A DNA stretch of 64,000 nucleotides from an uncultured Hyphomicrobiaceae bacterium (GCA_937931785.1 CALHAX010000001.1:1-64000), one strand, 5' to 3'; shown: positions 8,616 through 17,774, numbered from the stretch's first letter. The notes: generated by a model from the sequence alone, not told the origin. Numbers and translations are program-made.

Positions 8616-11393
8616 CTAATTGTCTTCCGCATCCGGTGGGCCGCTCTGATACTGCAGCACCAGACGCTGATAGGCATACCCGATCCCGATCAGCGCCCCA
8701 CCAAGACCGATGAACGAAAGCGCACGGAGCAACCCCGTGAGGGCACTCATATCAACCAGGAAGATTTTCAGTGTTGCGATAAGCAGTACCCCGAACCCGG
8801 CATGACGCAGGAGTTGCGACCGATAACGAATACCCGCATAGAGCAAGGCGAGTGCAAACCCGATCCAGACGGCGGACCAGGTATAAAGTTCTCCTTCCGA
8901 CGGGTTGAACCGCAAAACCGGTCCCTGGAAAATGCGCGATACTTCCAGCGTCAGGTAGGTAAAAGACAAGAGCAGCGCAAGCGCACCTGCCGCAAAGGCA
9001 AACGTCTCGGCAAATGTACGCGGCGTCCAGGGTAAACCGGGCAGGGCGGCGGCAGGCAGGATTTCACGCCGTCCCACAATCTGCCAGACCAGAAGCCCGC
9101 ACAAAAGAGCAGGAAGGGCATATGCCAACACGAGCGTGTTGACGAGCGTTCCACCTGCAAGGGCATCATGTGTCACCATGGGATGCTGAACAAACAGATG
9201 TCCGGTGGCAATCGTCACCAGACCAAACAATCCAACCAGATTGGCGGCCTGCATCATCAAACCATCATGGGTTCGCAAAGCACCCCACCGCAAACCCAGT
9301 GACAGACCAAGCCAACTGAGCGTGTGAATAGCTGTTTCAGCAAGTCCGAACCGCGATGCAAAGACATTGCCGCCGTTCATCAGGTGGCGGATTTCCATCC
9401 CGATCAGTGTAACACCGAAGGCCATCGCTGCGGCGCGTACAATCTGCGCTGGCAGGTCATCCCCATCGCGCAGCATCAGCCATCCGGCGGCTCCGAAGGC
9501 GACTGTCGGCAGTCCGTATCCGTAAAGGATCCAGTTGAACAGCGGTGTTGTGCCGAGCGCATCGCCGACGATACGAGGATCCCATATCAACCGGGCCACA
9601 ACCGCTGCGGCGAGGAGAGCAATAATCCATCGCAGGATGGGGATTGGGCGCTTGAGCGTAATCCATGCCAATGCGGGAGCCATGGCCGCCAGTCCGATGG
9701 TCAACCAACCACGTTCGAAATTAATGGCCAGCGCGAAGGCTACAAACGCACAGGTCGCCGCAGCCAAGGCACCAACGGTCCAGGAGCGATCAGACACTGC
9801 AACATCGGACATGGTATCGCGGCGATCAAGACGTTCCGTGAGGGTGCCGAACAGCGCAGCCAACGCAAGTCCTGCCATTGCGAAAGGAAGCGAGCGTTCG
9901 AAGTCTGCAACGCGCAGATAGCTGTACGCGAATGCCGAAACTGGCACAGTTGCCGCGATGCCGCCCCAGAACAATTGCGGCGTGCGTGTAAACGTGTGCC
10001 AGAGCGCCACGAGCAACAGGGCACCGGCACCAACGATTGCAAAGTTCAGAAAGCGCCCGTCATCGACCAGGCTGAATGCGGAAAGTGCAGGCAGTCGCAA
10101 AATATTGATCTCGGGCCATGTCAGGAGATGCCCGCCGAACGTCAACGCCGCGAGTCCAGCTAACGGGAGCCATTGCTGCCAACGCGTTGCCGACACCACA
10201 AACAGTGCTGCAACCACGGTCGTTGTCAGTGTTGCGATCGTTCCGTGCCCCTGAACAATCGCAAAGAGGACACACAGTGCCGCATTGGCTGCAAAGATCG
10301 GTAAAATCGCCCAGTCAAAACCTTGAGACGGATCGTTGTTGTCAGTTCGGAGAAAAACAACAGCAAGCACGGGCAGGATGATGATGAACAGGGCCAGAGG
10401 AACAGCATCGCCGGTCTTGTAAGTTGCAAGCAACCAGAGCACGCCCCACAGTGTTGCGCCGGCGCAGGCCAGCCATGCGAGGTTCAGCCATTTCCGAAAC
10501 CAGGCCGTGAGGTAAACGGCTCCGGTCAGTACGGCGAGGTAGATGAAAAGATTCCACGCCGATGGCGCGGTGGAAGAGACAAGGCCCGGTGTCACATAAC
10601 CACCAAGCAGTCCGACTGCTGCGATCCCTGGTCCGTGACGAACAGAAATCGCGAGGCCGCCAAACGAGATCAGCGCGAGGGCAGTAAACGCTCCGGCGTT
10701 GCCAAGAAATCCATAGAGCACGTAGGCGGCATAGGTTGTTGCGAAGGCCGTGATCAACCCGGCGGCCGTCAAGACTCCCGGAATGTAGGCGTGCGGGGCA
10801 TCACCCTTTTGCCTTGGCAATCTTGCCGCGAGTACACCCACCACGTCTGTGCGAAGAGTATATTCCCCCAACCCGAGGAGGATGGCTGCGAGCAGCGCCC
10901 CAAGGAAGATTCGCATGCCGGGACCGAGCAACCCCGCATCGATCGAATACTTTACCAGGAATATACCGCCAAGCGCCAACGCGATACCGCCGATCCAGAC
11001 GGTGAGTTGCGAGCCGAGCTTGTCCTCGAAATCCATCGACCGGCCTGCCGGTTTGGACGGCGGCGTTGGAGTTGGAGTTGTGGTTACGGACGAAGAGTGC
11101 GCGGCAACGTCAGCGACAGATGGCGGAGGTGGTACGCTTGGTCGAGATCTCTCGCTTTCAGATATTTCCGATACGCCTGGTGCATTATCCAGGGCGGTCT
11201 GCATTGTCGATGCGTCATCCCTGGGCGTCGCTTCAGAAATATCCGGCTTCACGTGCTTCAATGTTGCGAGTTCTTCACTCAGACCTCTCACGCGTGTCTT
11301 GAGTTCCGAAATCTGAAGCATTTGTATGAAACTGAGAAAGGCGCCAACCAGCAAAGCCAGCCCGAGCAGAATTCCCAAACTGATCAAGCCCAT
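8616..11393 (-). CDS. DUF2339 family polytopic membrane protein
   Basis: Large membrane protein of unknown function, 925 residues from the ATG at 11391-11393. I chose this start over the 971-residue ORF because GGAGGGG lies 6-8 bases upstream and MGLISLGILLGLALL then forms the first membrane segment. Order: one N-terminal membrane helix, a short coiled coil (ISELKTRVRGLSEELATLK), a proline/threonine-rich linker (about 85-120), the FEDKLGSQLTVWIGGIALALGG signature that opens the DUF2339 region, then some two dozen hydrophobic helices to the C-terminus. The final residues are acidic and polar. Long plus-strand ORFs at 9324-10163 and 10323-11477 are antisense shadows. Confidence 0.88.
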   Translation of the reverse strand: MGLISLGILLGLALLVGAFLSFIQMLQISELKTRVRGLSEELATLKHVKPDISEATPRDDASTMQTALDNAPGVSEISESERSRPSVPPPPSVADVAAHSSSVTTTPTPTPPSKPAGRSMDFEDKLGSQLTVWIGGIALALGGIFLVKYSIDAGLLGPGMRIFLGALLAAILLGLGEYTLRTDVVGVLAARLPRQKGDAPHAYIPGVLTAAGLITAFATTYAAYVLYGFLGNAGAFTALALISFGGLAISVRHGPGIAAVGLLGGYVTPGLVSSTAPSAWNLFIYLAVLTGAVYLTAWFRKWLNLAWLACAGATLWGVLWLLATYKTGDAVPLALFIIILPVLAVVFLRTDNNDPSQGFDWAILPIFAANAALCVLFAIVQGHGTIATLTTTVVAALFVVSATRWQQWLPLAGLAALTFGGHLLTWPEINILRLPALSAFSLVDDGRFLNFAIVGAGALLLVALWHTFTRTPQLFWGGIAATVPVSAFAYSYLRVADFERSLPFAMAGLALAALFGTLTERLDRRDTMSDVAVSDRSWTVGALAAATCAFVAFALAINFERGWLTIGLAAMAPALAWITLKRPIPILRWIIALLAAAVVARLIWDPRIVGDALGTTPLFNWILYGYGLPTVAFGAAGWLMLRDGDDLPAQIVRAAAMAFGVTLIGMEIRHLMNGGNVFASRFGLAETAIHTLSWLGLSLGLRWGALRTHDGLMMQAANLVGLFGLVTIATGHLFVQHPMVTHDALAGGTLVNTLVLAYALPALLCGLLVWQIVGRREILPAAALPGLPWTPRTFAETFAFAAGALALLLSFTYLTLEVSRIFQGPVLRFNPSEGELYTWSAVWIGFALALLYAGIRYRSQLLRHAGFGVLLIATLKIFLVDMSALTGLLRALSFIGLGGALIGIGYAYQRLVLQYQSGPPDAEDN

Positions 11394-11650
11394 GACGTAC
11401 CCCTCCGGGAAACAGCGTTGCACATCAATATAGTGCGTAGGCTTGTGATTGGAAGTGATCGTGCCAAAATCCGGTAATAACGCACGGGTTTGTTTCACTC
11501 TGACACACGGCGAAACCCAATCGAAATTCACCTGTCAAAAGTGTGAAAGGGAAACTTCAAAATGCGGAGAAAAAACTGCCATTTGCGAAACCATTCGTGA
11601 ACGGTTCGCAGCCATTCTGCAGCTCTGTAAAGGCAGGAGTATTGCGTAAC

Positions 11651-12373
11651 ATGTACAAGCCCACCGTCGCCGCTCTCGCGGCGCTTTCCATAGCTGCAGG
11701 TACCCTCGGTGCCGCAGCCGTCCCGGCGCAAGCCAAAACCATTCGAAAGAATTCCGAACACGACCGGATTGTCGTTGCATTCGACAAGGCTCACAAGCCA
11801 GGTCAGATCATTGTATCGTTTTCAGATCGTCGTCTCTATCATATCACGGAACGTGGTCGTGCCGTGAGTTATCCGATTGCAGTGCCGCGTCCACAAAGCG
11901 TATGGAAAGGCACCAACCGGATTACGCAGAAGAAGAAGAACCCGACATGGACACCAACCGCCTCGATGCGGCGTGAAAATCCAAATCTGCCTCGCCAGGT
12001 CGCTGGTGGAGATCCGCGCAATCCACTTGGGAGACGTGCGCTGTATCTTGGTTCGACACTCTACCGCATTCACGGTACGGATGCGCCCTGGACGATCGGC
12101 AAGAACGTGTCCAAGGGGTGCGTGCGGATGCACAACAGTCATGTGGCAGAACTTTACGAAAAAGTTCGTGTCGGCATGCGCGTCACTGCAACTTACAAGA
12201 GCTACAATACGGCAGCTCTCTCGCCTGTGACATACACACATAAGGCTGCCGCCCGTCCACGCAGACAACGCGTGATTCGTCGTGAAGTTCGCAATGGTCG
12301 CACAACGTATCGTACAACCTACCGCGCAGTTCAGAAGAAACCGGATCTGCTTGATTGGCTACTCGGAAGCTGA
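11651..12373 (+). CDS. Secreted L,D-transpeptidase (YkuD/ErfK family)
   Basis: Predicted periplasmic enzyme that forms 3-3 peptidoglycan cross-links or attaches proteins to peptidoglycan through an active-site cysteine. From ATG 11651 the 240-residue product starts with a signal peptide (TVAALAALSIAAGTLG...VPAQA). The YkuD catalytic motif is complete: HGTDAPWTIGKNVSKGCVRMHN near residue 140-160, with the histidine, serine, glycine, cysteine and arginine in place. The tail is strongly basic (RRQRVIRREVRNG). The ORF-track start at 11543 would place 36 polar residues before the signal peptide, and AGGAG lies 11 bases before 11651. A strong terminator follows. Confidence 0.92.
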   Translation: MYKPTVAALAALSIAAGTLGAAAVPAQAKTIRKNSEHDRIVVAFDKAHKPGQIIVSFSDRRLYHITERGRAVSYPIAVPRPQSVWKGTNRITQKKKNPTWTPTASMRRENPNLPRQVAGGDPRNPLGRRALYLGSTLYRIHGTDAPWTIGKNVSKGCVRMHNSHVAELYEKVRVGMRVTATYKSYNTAALSPVTYTHKAAARPRRQRVIRREVRNGRTTYRTTYRAVQKKPDLLDWLLGS

Positions 12374-12451
12374 CCTGAGACTAGTTCCGGATGCAGTTTT
12401 CAACATTTTGGGGAGGCTGATCACTGAGGGGCAGGGTGATCAGTTGTGGCA

Positions 12452-12486
12452 GGGCCGGTCAATCGACCGGCCCTGTTTGTTTTTTA
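12452..12486 (+). terminator. Rho-independent terminator
   Basis: Perfect 9-bp stem GGGCCGGTC / GACCGGCCC with an AATC loop, followed on the plus strand by TGTTTGTTTTTT. It ends the L,D-transpeptidase transcript and touches the stop codon of the convergent RidA-like gene. Confidence 0.92.
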
Positions 12487-12879
12487 ATCTCCAATATAGG
12501 CAATGGCTTCAATCTCGACCAGCATGAGCGGATCGCTGAGGCGCGTTTGCACGGTTGTACGGGCTGGCGGATCGTTCGGGAAAACCTTTGCAAATTCCTC
12601 GTTCATGATCTGGAAGTCGTCGATGTCTTTCAGGTAGACATTGCATTTCAAAACATCGTCCAGCGTCGCGCCAGCTTCCTCGAGTACTGCACGGACATTT
12701 TTCAACGTTTGCACTGTCTGGGCACGCACATCACCAGGTGCACCTACTTCGCCCGTTTCATTCCAGCCGACCTGACCTGCTGTGTAGATCATGTTGCCGC
12801 CGCGCGTGCCTGGAGAATACGGAAATGTCGGGCGCGGCTGAAAGTCCAGTGACTTGGGGCGAATGGTCTGGCGTGGCAT
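12484..12879 (-). CDS. RidA/YjgF family protein
   Basis: Small trimeric family whose archetype hydrolyses reactive enamine/imine intermediates from PLP enzymes. The trimmed product is 131 residues starting MPRQTIRP. The ORF-track version (206 aa) runs upstream through the divergent neighbour's 5' end; AGAAGG 9 bases before ATG 12879 supports the shorter start. The signature IYTAGQVGW near the N-terminus, the conserved arginine in PPARTTVQ and the glutamate in VEIEAIAYIGD match the active-site layout. Divergent from the DUF4440-like gene with only 39 bp between starts. Likely an Rid-subfamily member rather than canonical RidA. Confidence 0.88.
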   Translation of the reverse strand: MPRQTIRPKSLDFQPRPTFPYSPGTRGGNMIYTAGQVGWNETGEVGAPGDVRAQTVQTLKNVRAVLEEAGATLDDVLKCNVYLKDIDDFQIMNEEFAKVFPNDPPARTTVQTRLSDPLMLVEIEAIAYIGD

Positions 12880-12918
12880 GATGTCGAACCTTCTCATGGC
12901 AATAATGATGGGATCAGT

Positions 12919-13368
12919 ATGGATATTGAAGACAGGGTCGCCAGCGAAATCTCGTCTTTGCACAAAGATCTTGCGCATTGGCTTTCCGGTCGGGTGGCGT
13001 GTGATCCAAAATTTTTTCGCACCGCATTCCGCAACCGGTTCCACGTTGCGTTCTATAACGTTCAACCTGCTGGGCTTGTCTTGTCGCGTACAGACCTGCT
13101 CCACGGCCTCGACTCCGGCTATGGTGCCAGCCCGAACTTCGACATTTGCATTCGCAATGTACGCGTTCGCCAGGTCGTGAGTGCAGACGAGTTCATTCTG
13201 GCCACCTACGAAGAATACCAGCGCGGAGCTCGCAACTCTGATCGCCCCATGAATGCGCGCCTTTCAACTGTCTTGTTCGAACAGCAAGATAGTGCACTGA
13301 TCTGGCACGCCATTCATGAAACTTGGTTGCCGGACGAAAATCACGATCCTGCATATTTTGTATTCTGA
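12919..13368 (+). CDS. DUF4440/NTF2-like protein
   Basis: A 149-residue protein that I assign to the NTF2-like/DUF4440 fold by its pattern: an N-terminal helix (IEDRVASEISSLHKDLAHWLSG), a central FDICIRNVRVRQV strand, EEYQRGARNSDRPMNARLSTVLF and a C-terminal LIWHAIHETWLP motif. These proteins form cone-shaped pockets, and function varies. It starts 39 bp from the divergently transcribed RidA-like gene, so the two may share a promoter region. The assignment to family is by eye, and the catalytic role is unknown. Confidence 0.72.
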   Translation: MDIEDRVASEISSLHKDLAHWLSGRVACDPKFFRTAFRNRFHVAFYNVQPAGLVLSRTDLLHGLDSGYGASPNFDICIRNVRVRQVVSADEFILATYEEYQRGARNSDRPMNARLSTVLFEQQDSALIWHAIHETWLPDENHDPAYFVF

Positions 13369-13439
13369 ATGTCGCTAGCGCGCCACAACATCATCTCAGG
13401 CCGCGCGTGTATCAACCGGGAACGCAAGCAAGAGCAAAG

Positions 13440-13605
13440 TTCTGCAGAGCCACGAGAGCCGTGCCCGCGTTAAGATCCCTGGGTCCCTACGTAGTAGGTG
13501 GGTGCCGAGTGAAAGGGACCACGGTCCCAACCAGGGTCAGCTCCCTGATAGATCTTATAGGCCCCGGGAAATGTTGCGTGTCACGCGCACCACAGCCCTG
13601 CAGAA
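13440..13605 (+). ncRNA. Structured RNA candidate upstream of gap, possibly 6S RNA
   Basis: A 468-bp gap precedes gap. Within it, TTCTGCAG (13440-13447) pairs perfectly with CTGCAGAA (13598-13605) to close a roughly 166-nt domain. Inside, GTGCccGCG can pair with CGCGCAC, AAGATC with GATCTT, CCCTGG with CCAGGG, and GGTCCCT with AGGGACC, giving a long apical stem above an asymmetric central bubble. Size and overall shape recall 6S RNA, and from memory rhizobial 6S genes lie near the tkt-gap locus. I cannot confirm this without a covariance model; a gap mRNA leader structure is the alternative. Confidence 0.4.
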
Positions 13606-13836
13606 GGTTGAATGTAGGGTGCTTCGGTGTGGATTACCACTGCGGCACGCACGCTTGAGCAGCGCTTGCGTTAAGATGAACGTGCAAAGTGTGGGCCGTG
13701 GCACCTGCAGCACTGGAAATCGCCCGCAAGGTGCGCTATCGCCACACCATCACCAGTTCGGCCCGGTCAGCACCCGTCTCGAGAGGCGGCACCACGCCCG
13801 CGGCCCTTTTCTCACACGACGTCAGGAGAGCACGCG

Positions 13837-14850
13837 ATGGCCACGAAGGTTGGGATTTCAGGTTTTGGACGGATCGGACGCAACGTTCTGCGTGCCTATG
13901 CGGAAAGTGGGCGGACCGATCTCGAATTCGTCGCCATTAACGACATCGCACCCAACGAAACGCTGGCGCACATGTTCCGCTACGACAGCACGCACGGTGT
14001 CTACGGCAAGGACGTGACGCTCGACGGCGATATGCTCGACATCGGGCTGAACACCGGGCCAGTCAAGATCTTCGCCGAGCGCAACCCGTCGGATCTGCCC
14101 TGGGGCGATCTGGGCGTGGATGTCGTGATGGAATGCACGGGCATTTTCACGGACGCTCCGAAAGCGCAGGCCCATATCGATGCCGGCGCCAAACGCGTGC
14201 TCGTCTCCGCACCATCGAAAGGTGCCGACGCGACGATCGTGTATGGCGTGAACAGCGACGGGCTGAAAGCCGATCACAAGATCATCTCGAATGCATCCTG
14301 CACGACGAACTGTCTCGCGCCAATTGCTCAGGTCCTGCACGAGCTCTGCGGCATCGAGCGTGGCTTCATGACCACGATCCACGCTTACACGTCGGACCAG
14401 CGCATCCTTGACGCGCCACATTCCGACATGCGCCGTGCCCGTTCGGCGGCTGTGTCCATGATCCCGACATCGACGGGGGCCGCCAAAGCCGTCGGTCTCG
14501 TGCTGCCGGAACTTGACGGCAAGCTCGACGGCACCTCGATCCGCGTGCCGACCCAGAATGTGTCCGTGGTCGATCTGAAAGTTGTCGCAAGCCGTGCCGT
14601 GACGCCGGATGAAGTCAACGCAGCCATGGAGAAGGCAGCCAACGGTCCGCTCAAGGGTGTCCTCGGGATCGCGAAGGAACCGCTTGTTTCGATCGACTTC
14701 AACCACAACCCGAATTCATCCACCCTGGACTGGGACAACACACAAGTCGTCGACGGCACGCTGGTCCGTGTTCTGAGCTGGTACGACAACGAGTGGGGGT
14801 TCTCCAACCGCATGCTCGACACGGCCGTGAAGGTTGGCGGTCTGGGGTGA
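13837..14850 (+). CDS. gap: Glyceraldehyde-3-phosphate dehydrogenase
   Basis: Interconverts glyceraldehyde-3-phosphate and 1,3-bisphosphoglycerate in glycolysis and gluconeogenesis. The 337 residues have the NAD-binding start [16 protein letters not shown], the catalytic cysteine in [12 protein letters not shown] (about residue 155), and the C-terminal [13 protein letters not shown] signature. The start is supported by AGGAG nine bases upstream. It stands alone, without pgk or tkt neighbours, flanked by a structured-RNA candidate on the left and a palindrome plus repeat copy 2 on the right. The 849-bp minus-strand ORF inside it is a shadow. Confidence 0.97.
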   Translation: MATKVGISGFGRIGRNVLRAYAESGRTDLEFVAINDIAPNETLAHMFRYDSTHGVYGKDVTLDGDMLDIGLNTGPVKIFAERNPSDLPWGDLGVDVVMECTGIFTDAPKAQAHIDAGAKRVLVSAPSKGADATIVYGVNSDGLKADHKIISNASCTTNCLAPIAQVLHELCGIERGFMTTIHAYTSDQRILDAPHSDMRRARSAAVSMIPTSTGAAKAVGLVLPELDGKLDGTSIRVPTQNVSVVDLKVVASRAVTPDEVNAAMEKAANGPLKGVLGIAKEPLVSIDFNHNPNSSTLDWDNTQVVDGTLVRVLSWYDNEWGFSNRMLDTAVKVGGLG

Positions 14851-14855
14851 GAAAC

Positions 14856-14875
14856 GATCCGGCATCTGCCGGATC
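14856..14875 (+). terminator. Perfect hairpin after gap, possible terminator
   Basis: GATCCGGCA-TC-TGCCGGATC begins five bases after the gap stop codon. No U-tract follows, so it may act as a 3'-end stabiliser or factor-assisted terminator rather than a classical intrinsic terminator. Confidence 0.4.
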
Positions 14876-14993
14876 AATCGACCCAGTGAACCGATTGGAA
14901 GTGCCGAACGACCCGAGGTCATGCCGAGGGGCCGTCCGATCGATCACGTTGTGAACTTCAGGCATGTAAAGTACTCCAGAATGAGGGATGGCT

Positions 14994-15087
14994 TATAGCG
15001 CGTCTGATTCAGATTGAATCATGACGCGCCCATTCTACTGGCGCCAACAGCCCACCGGTGCCTCCTACAACGTCGGACACCCCTTAG
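14994..15087. repeat. Bipartite palindromic repeat, copy 2
   Basis: The best-paired copy of the four-member family: GCGCGTC-t-GATTCA-gat-TGAATC-at-GACGCGC folds into one near-continuous hairpin. It ends GTCGGACACCCCTTAG, and a short T-run (CCCCTTTTTTG) follows just outside. It lies between gap and repeat R1. Confidence 0.8.
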
Positions 15088-15126
15088 GCTGCCCCTTTTT
15101 TGTGCGCCACAATACGCGTGCGCGAG

Positions 15127-15418
15127 CGGCTCCACGCGGCGAACGCTGGAGTTGAGATTTGTCCCTTCACACCAGACAGGAGGCGTGGAGCGGTAAGGGC
15201 GTCGGCAAAGCCGATGTCGCCGCGACAGGGAAGATGTAAAGGCAGGCGAGGCATCTGTTTTGCGCCGTCTGTATATGTAATTTGGTGGCGCTCGCTGGGG
15301 CGGCTTCGACTTTTCGAAGGCGCCGGGATGCATGTGTTCGCAGTGAGAGGGCGCGTCATGACCAAAACGGTCATGGCACGCCTTGGAGTGCCCCGCACAA
15401 ACGATTTTCGGCTTATCT
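15127..15418. repeat. Inverted dispersed repeat R1, right copy
   Basis: Reverse complement of 6814-7107 with high similarity over its whole length and all internal palindromes preserved. The minus-strand ORF 15084-15398 is its translation and shares the string RAMTVLVMTRPLTAN with the left copy's ORF, which shows that both ORFs derive from repeat DNA rather than from a gene family. Confidence 0.8.
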
Positions 15419-15473
15419 GTACCGACCCAGTGTACTTTCGGACAACGCGCAGACCAAAGCCGAACGGTCCCCC

Positions 15474-16235
15474 TCACCGCACCGCCGACACCAGATAGTT
15501 CACGTCAGTATCGTCCGCCAAGCTCCACACATCCCGCAGCGGATTGAACACCATGCCCTTGCGTTGCACGAGCGCCAGTTCGTTTGCAGTCATGGCACTT
15601 TCCATCTCTTCAGGCGTTACGAACTTCTCCCACTGGTGGGTGCCCTTGGGGAGCCAGCGGAGGATGTATTCGGCGCCGATGATGGCGAGACCCCAGGCTT
15701 TCAGGGTGCGATTGATGGTGGACATGACGAGCAGGCCGCCGGGTGCCACGAGTTGCGCGCAGGTGGCGACGAAATCGTCCGGGCTCGGAACATGCTCGAT
15801 CACTTCGAGGGCGAGGACCACGTCGAAGGTCTGCCCTTCTTCGACCAGCGTTTCGGCGGTGGCATTGCGGTAGGTGATGTCGAGGCCGCCCGCTTTCGCA
15901 TGCACACGGGCGGCTTCGATGCCGCTGCCGGCCGGGTCGATGCCGGTGACCGTGCCGCCAAGGCGGGTCATGGGTTCGCAGATCAGGCCCCCGCCGCAAC
16001 CGATGTCGAGCACGCTCAAGCCGTCGTAAGGACGCGGGGTCGCGCCGTCGCGATCATGAATATCGCAGATGTTGTCCTTGATGAACTGGAGGCGTGCGGG
16101 GCCGATCTTGTGGAGCGGTTTGAATTTGCCCGCCGCGTCCCACCAGTCGTCGGCCCAGCTGGCGAAGCGGGCGACCTCTTCCGGGTCGAGATTTTCGTGG
16201 GCGGGATCGCGGGCGTCGAAGGATGTGTTGGTCAT
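15474..16235 (-). CDS. ubiG: Ubiquinone biosynthesis O-methyltransferase UbiG
   Basis: SAM-dependent methyltransferase performing both O-methylations in ubiquinone synthesis. The trimmed product is 253 residues starting MTNTSFDARDP. The 372-residue ORF-track form reads 119 residues through repeat DNA upstream. UbiG hallmarks are FASWADDWWDAAGKFKPLH at the N-terminus, LDIGCGGGLICEPMTRLG (SAM motif I), LALEVIEHV, and a C-terminal GMVFNPL segment. GGGAG sits directly against the ATG, which is too close for a normal ribosome-binding site. It is isolated from lysC, on the same strand, between two repeat clusters. Confidence 0.94.
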   Translation of the reverse strand: MTNTSFDARDPAHENLDPEEVARFASWADDWWDAAGKFKPLHKIGPARLQFIKDNICDIHDRDGATPRPYDGLSVLDIGCGGGLICEPMTRLGGTVTGIDPAGSGIEAARVHAKAGGLDITYRNATAETLVEEGQTFDVVLALEVIEHVPSPDDFVATCAQLVAPGGLLVMSTINRTLKAWGLAIIGAEYILRWLPKGTHQWEKFVTPEEMESAMTANELALVQRKGMVFNPLRDVWSLADDTDVNYLVSAVR

Positions 16236-16766
16236 CTCCCAGAGGTCGCCGCGGGCGCGCGTTTCGTCAAGACCGTTGCGGCAATGAGCCCACGTCCGCT
16301 TGGGCGTCATGCCGCCGAAGGGCGGTATCCATGGCTCTTTCCGCCAACGCCATCCCAACATGGAGCAATCGTTGTGACAGAAAAAGCGGTTCGGAACTTC
16401 ACGTCGCCCGTGTCGGTTTTCCGTTTCGACACCTGTCGTGGATCCATCTCCTCGCATTCGATAGGATGACGGCTGTGGGAATGTGAGAGAGGCGTCGAAC
16501 GATGGGTTCTGGGGACATTCCCCAGGATGACAAATGGTGGATGCGCAACACCCCGAAGTGATATTGGGACCGCAGTCCAACGCCGACCACAACCGTCATG
16601 CCCGCGAATGCGGGTACCCACGGGGGTATGCACTTGTATTCGGTTGATGTTCGACACCAAGCCACGCTAGAAACTTTATTCCCAGCAGACCTGTCATCAA
16701 CGGGATACTTTTGCATGATCCGTCGATTTGTGCGTCCGTTGCAATCCAGTTGTCCAGGTACGTCAC
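16236..16766. other. Repeat-bearing intergenic region upstream of ubiG
   Basis: No gene is supported here. The region contains REP-like palindromes CGTCATGCCGCCGAAGGGCGGTATCC (from 16305) and GTCATGCCCGCGAATGCGGGTACCCA (from about 16595), plus inverted repeat R2 (16464-16600). Minus-strand ORF 16399-16779 yields the WVPAFAGMT peptide typical of such repeats, so it should not be called a gene. Confidence 0.75.
16464..16600. repeat. Inverted dispersed repeat R2, right copy
   Basis: Reverse complement of the 6288-6426 block, with substitutions and a few small gaps. On the minus strand it is followed by a decayed version of the CGTCATCC...ATCCACG core, matching the order of units seen on the left side. 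Confidence 0.65.
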
Positions 16767-17576
16767 TTACCCCTCCCACAGCACCGGAAAAAAACTCTCG
16801 TCCATCTCCGTTGTCGCGGTCCGTTTGTATCGGGAATACACTGGACTCACATTCGTCTCGTGAAACTGTGCGGCGCTCGACATACAGTGTGCAACCACGG
16901 AACGGCGTGGATTTTTCCCGCGGTTGTCGCGTGAGCCGTGCCAGGTGCGTCCATGATGGAGCACGGCGCTGCCGGCGGAAACCTCGATCGGTACGATATC
17001 AGGCTCTGCGACGTCTGCTGCCTTGGCTGCCTGGTGCAGGTCTGCCAGCGGATCGTCCGGCGCGTGGAATTGATGGATTGGCGGAGAGAGCGGCCACAGG
17101 TGAGAGCCGCGCACATATTCGATGGTGCCCTGATTGGCCCGCGTGTCGTCCAGCGTGATCCAGCACGTCATCATTTCGTTCGGGACGATCCAGTCCTGAT
17201 AGCTGTCGTCCTGATGGAAACCGAGCGGTTTGGTTCCGGGAGGTTTCCAGATGATGTTGTCCTGATTGATCCGTGCGCCGGGCCAGCCGCGCAATGTGGC
17301 GCAGGCTTTGCCGATGTCAGGGCGCAGCACGATTGAAGCAATCGTCCGGTCGGCTTTCCAGGCATTGCAGATCTGTCGGGTGACATCGTCCGGATCGCGC
17401 CCGGTGCGCCAGTTCCATTCATCAGGCTGGAGGCCTGTTTCGAACGTCCCGGAGAAAAGGGGTTCGAAGCGTGCACGACCAGCTTCAACTGCTGCGGCAT
17501 CGAGCACATCTTCGACCACGACAAATCCGTCGCGGCGAAATGTTCCGATCTGATCGTCGGTGAGTGCGAAAGCCAT
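16767..17576 (-). CDS. Phytanoyl-CoA dioxygenase (PhyH) family protein
   Basis: Predicted non-haem Fe(II)/2-oxoglutarate oxygenase, 269 residues. The metal-binding HxD is in GFHQDDSYQDW (about residue 130), and the distal histidine with the 2-oxoglutarate arginine is in HHGRTWHGSRDN...RRSVVAHC near residue 220-240. MAFALTDDQIGTFRRDGFVVVEDV is a textbook PhyH start. The natural substrate is unknown; relatives hydroxylate lipids, ectoine or small metabolites. It is followed by a small membrane-protein gene upstream in the same orientation. A second PhyH at 45024 has only family-level similarity. Confidence 0.9.
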   Translation of the reverse strand: MAFALTDDQIGTFRRDGFVVVEDVLDAAAVEAGRARFEPLFSGTFETGLQPDEWNWRTGRDPDDVTRQICNAWKADRTIASIVLRPDIGKACATLRGWPGARINQDNIIWKPPGTKPLGFHQDDSYQDWIVPNEMMTCWITLDDTRANQGTIEYVRGSHLWPLSPPIHQFHAPDDPLADLHQAAKAADVAEPDIVPIEVSAGSAVLHHGRTWHGSRDNRGKNPRRSVVAHCMSSAAQFHETNVSPVYSRYKRTATTEMDESFFPVLWEG

Positions 17577-17594
17577 GGGACGTGGAAATTTCAG

Positions 17595-17774
17595 CTACAA
17601 TCCGCGCACGAGGTTGCCGACCGCCAGGACGACATAGGCAAAAACCGCGAACCAAAAATTCTGATTTGGAAACTTGAACGGGATCGGCAGGATACCGAGC
17701 TGGCTGATCACGGCGAGCGTGACGAGCAGGAGTGAAATCAGGAAGACAAAAATCGTTGGAGGATTCAGTCGCAT
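17595..17774 (-). CDS. Small two-helix membrane protein
   Basis: A 59-residue hydrophobic protein, MRLNPPTIFVFLISLLLVTLA... then FWFAVFAYVVLAVGNLVRG, giving two membrane spans. I start at the second ATG (17774) because GGAGA lies nine bases before it and overlaps the first ATG of the 64-residue ORF. It is 18 bp upstream of the PhyH gene on the same strand, so co-transcription is likely. Family unknown. Confidence 0.65.
   Translation of the reverse strand: MRLNPPTIFVFLISLLLVTLAVISQLGILPIPFKFPNQNFWFAVFAYVVLAVGNLVRGL

Noticed and set aside
16236-16592. 119-residue N-terminal extension of UbiG in the ORF track
   Set aside because: It translates repeat DNA including a WIPPFGGMT peptide; known UbiG proteins begin near the chosen ATG.
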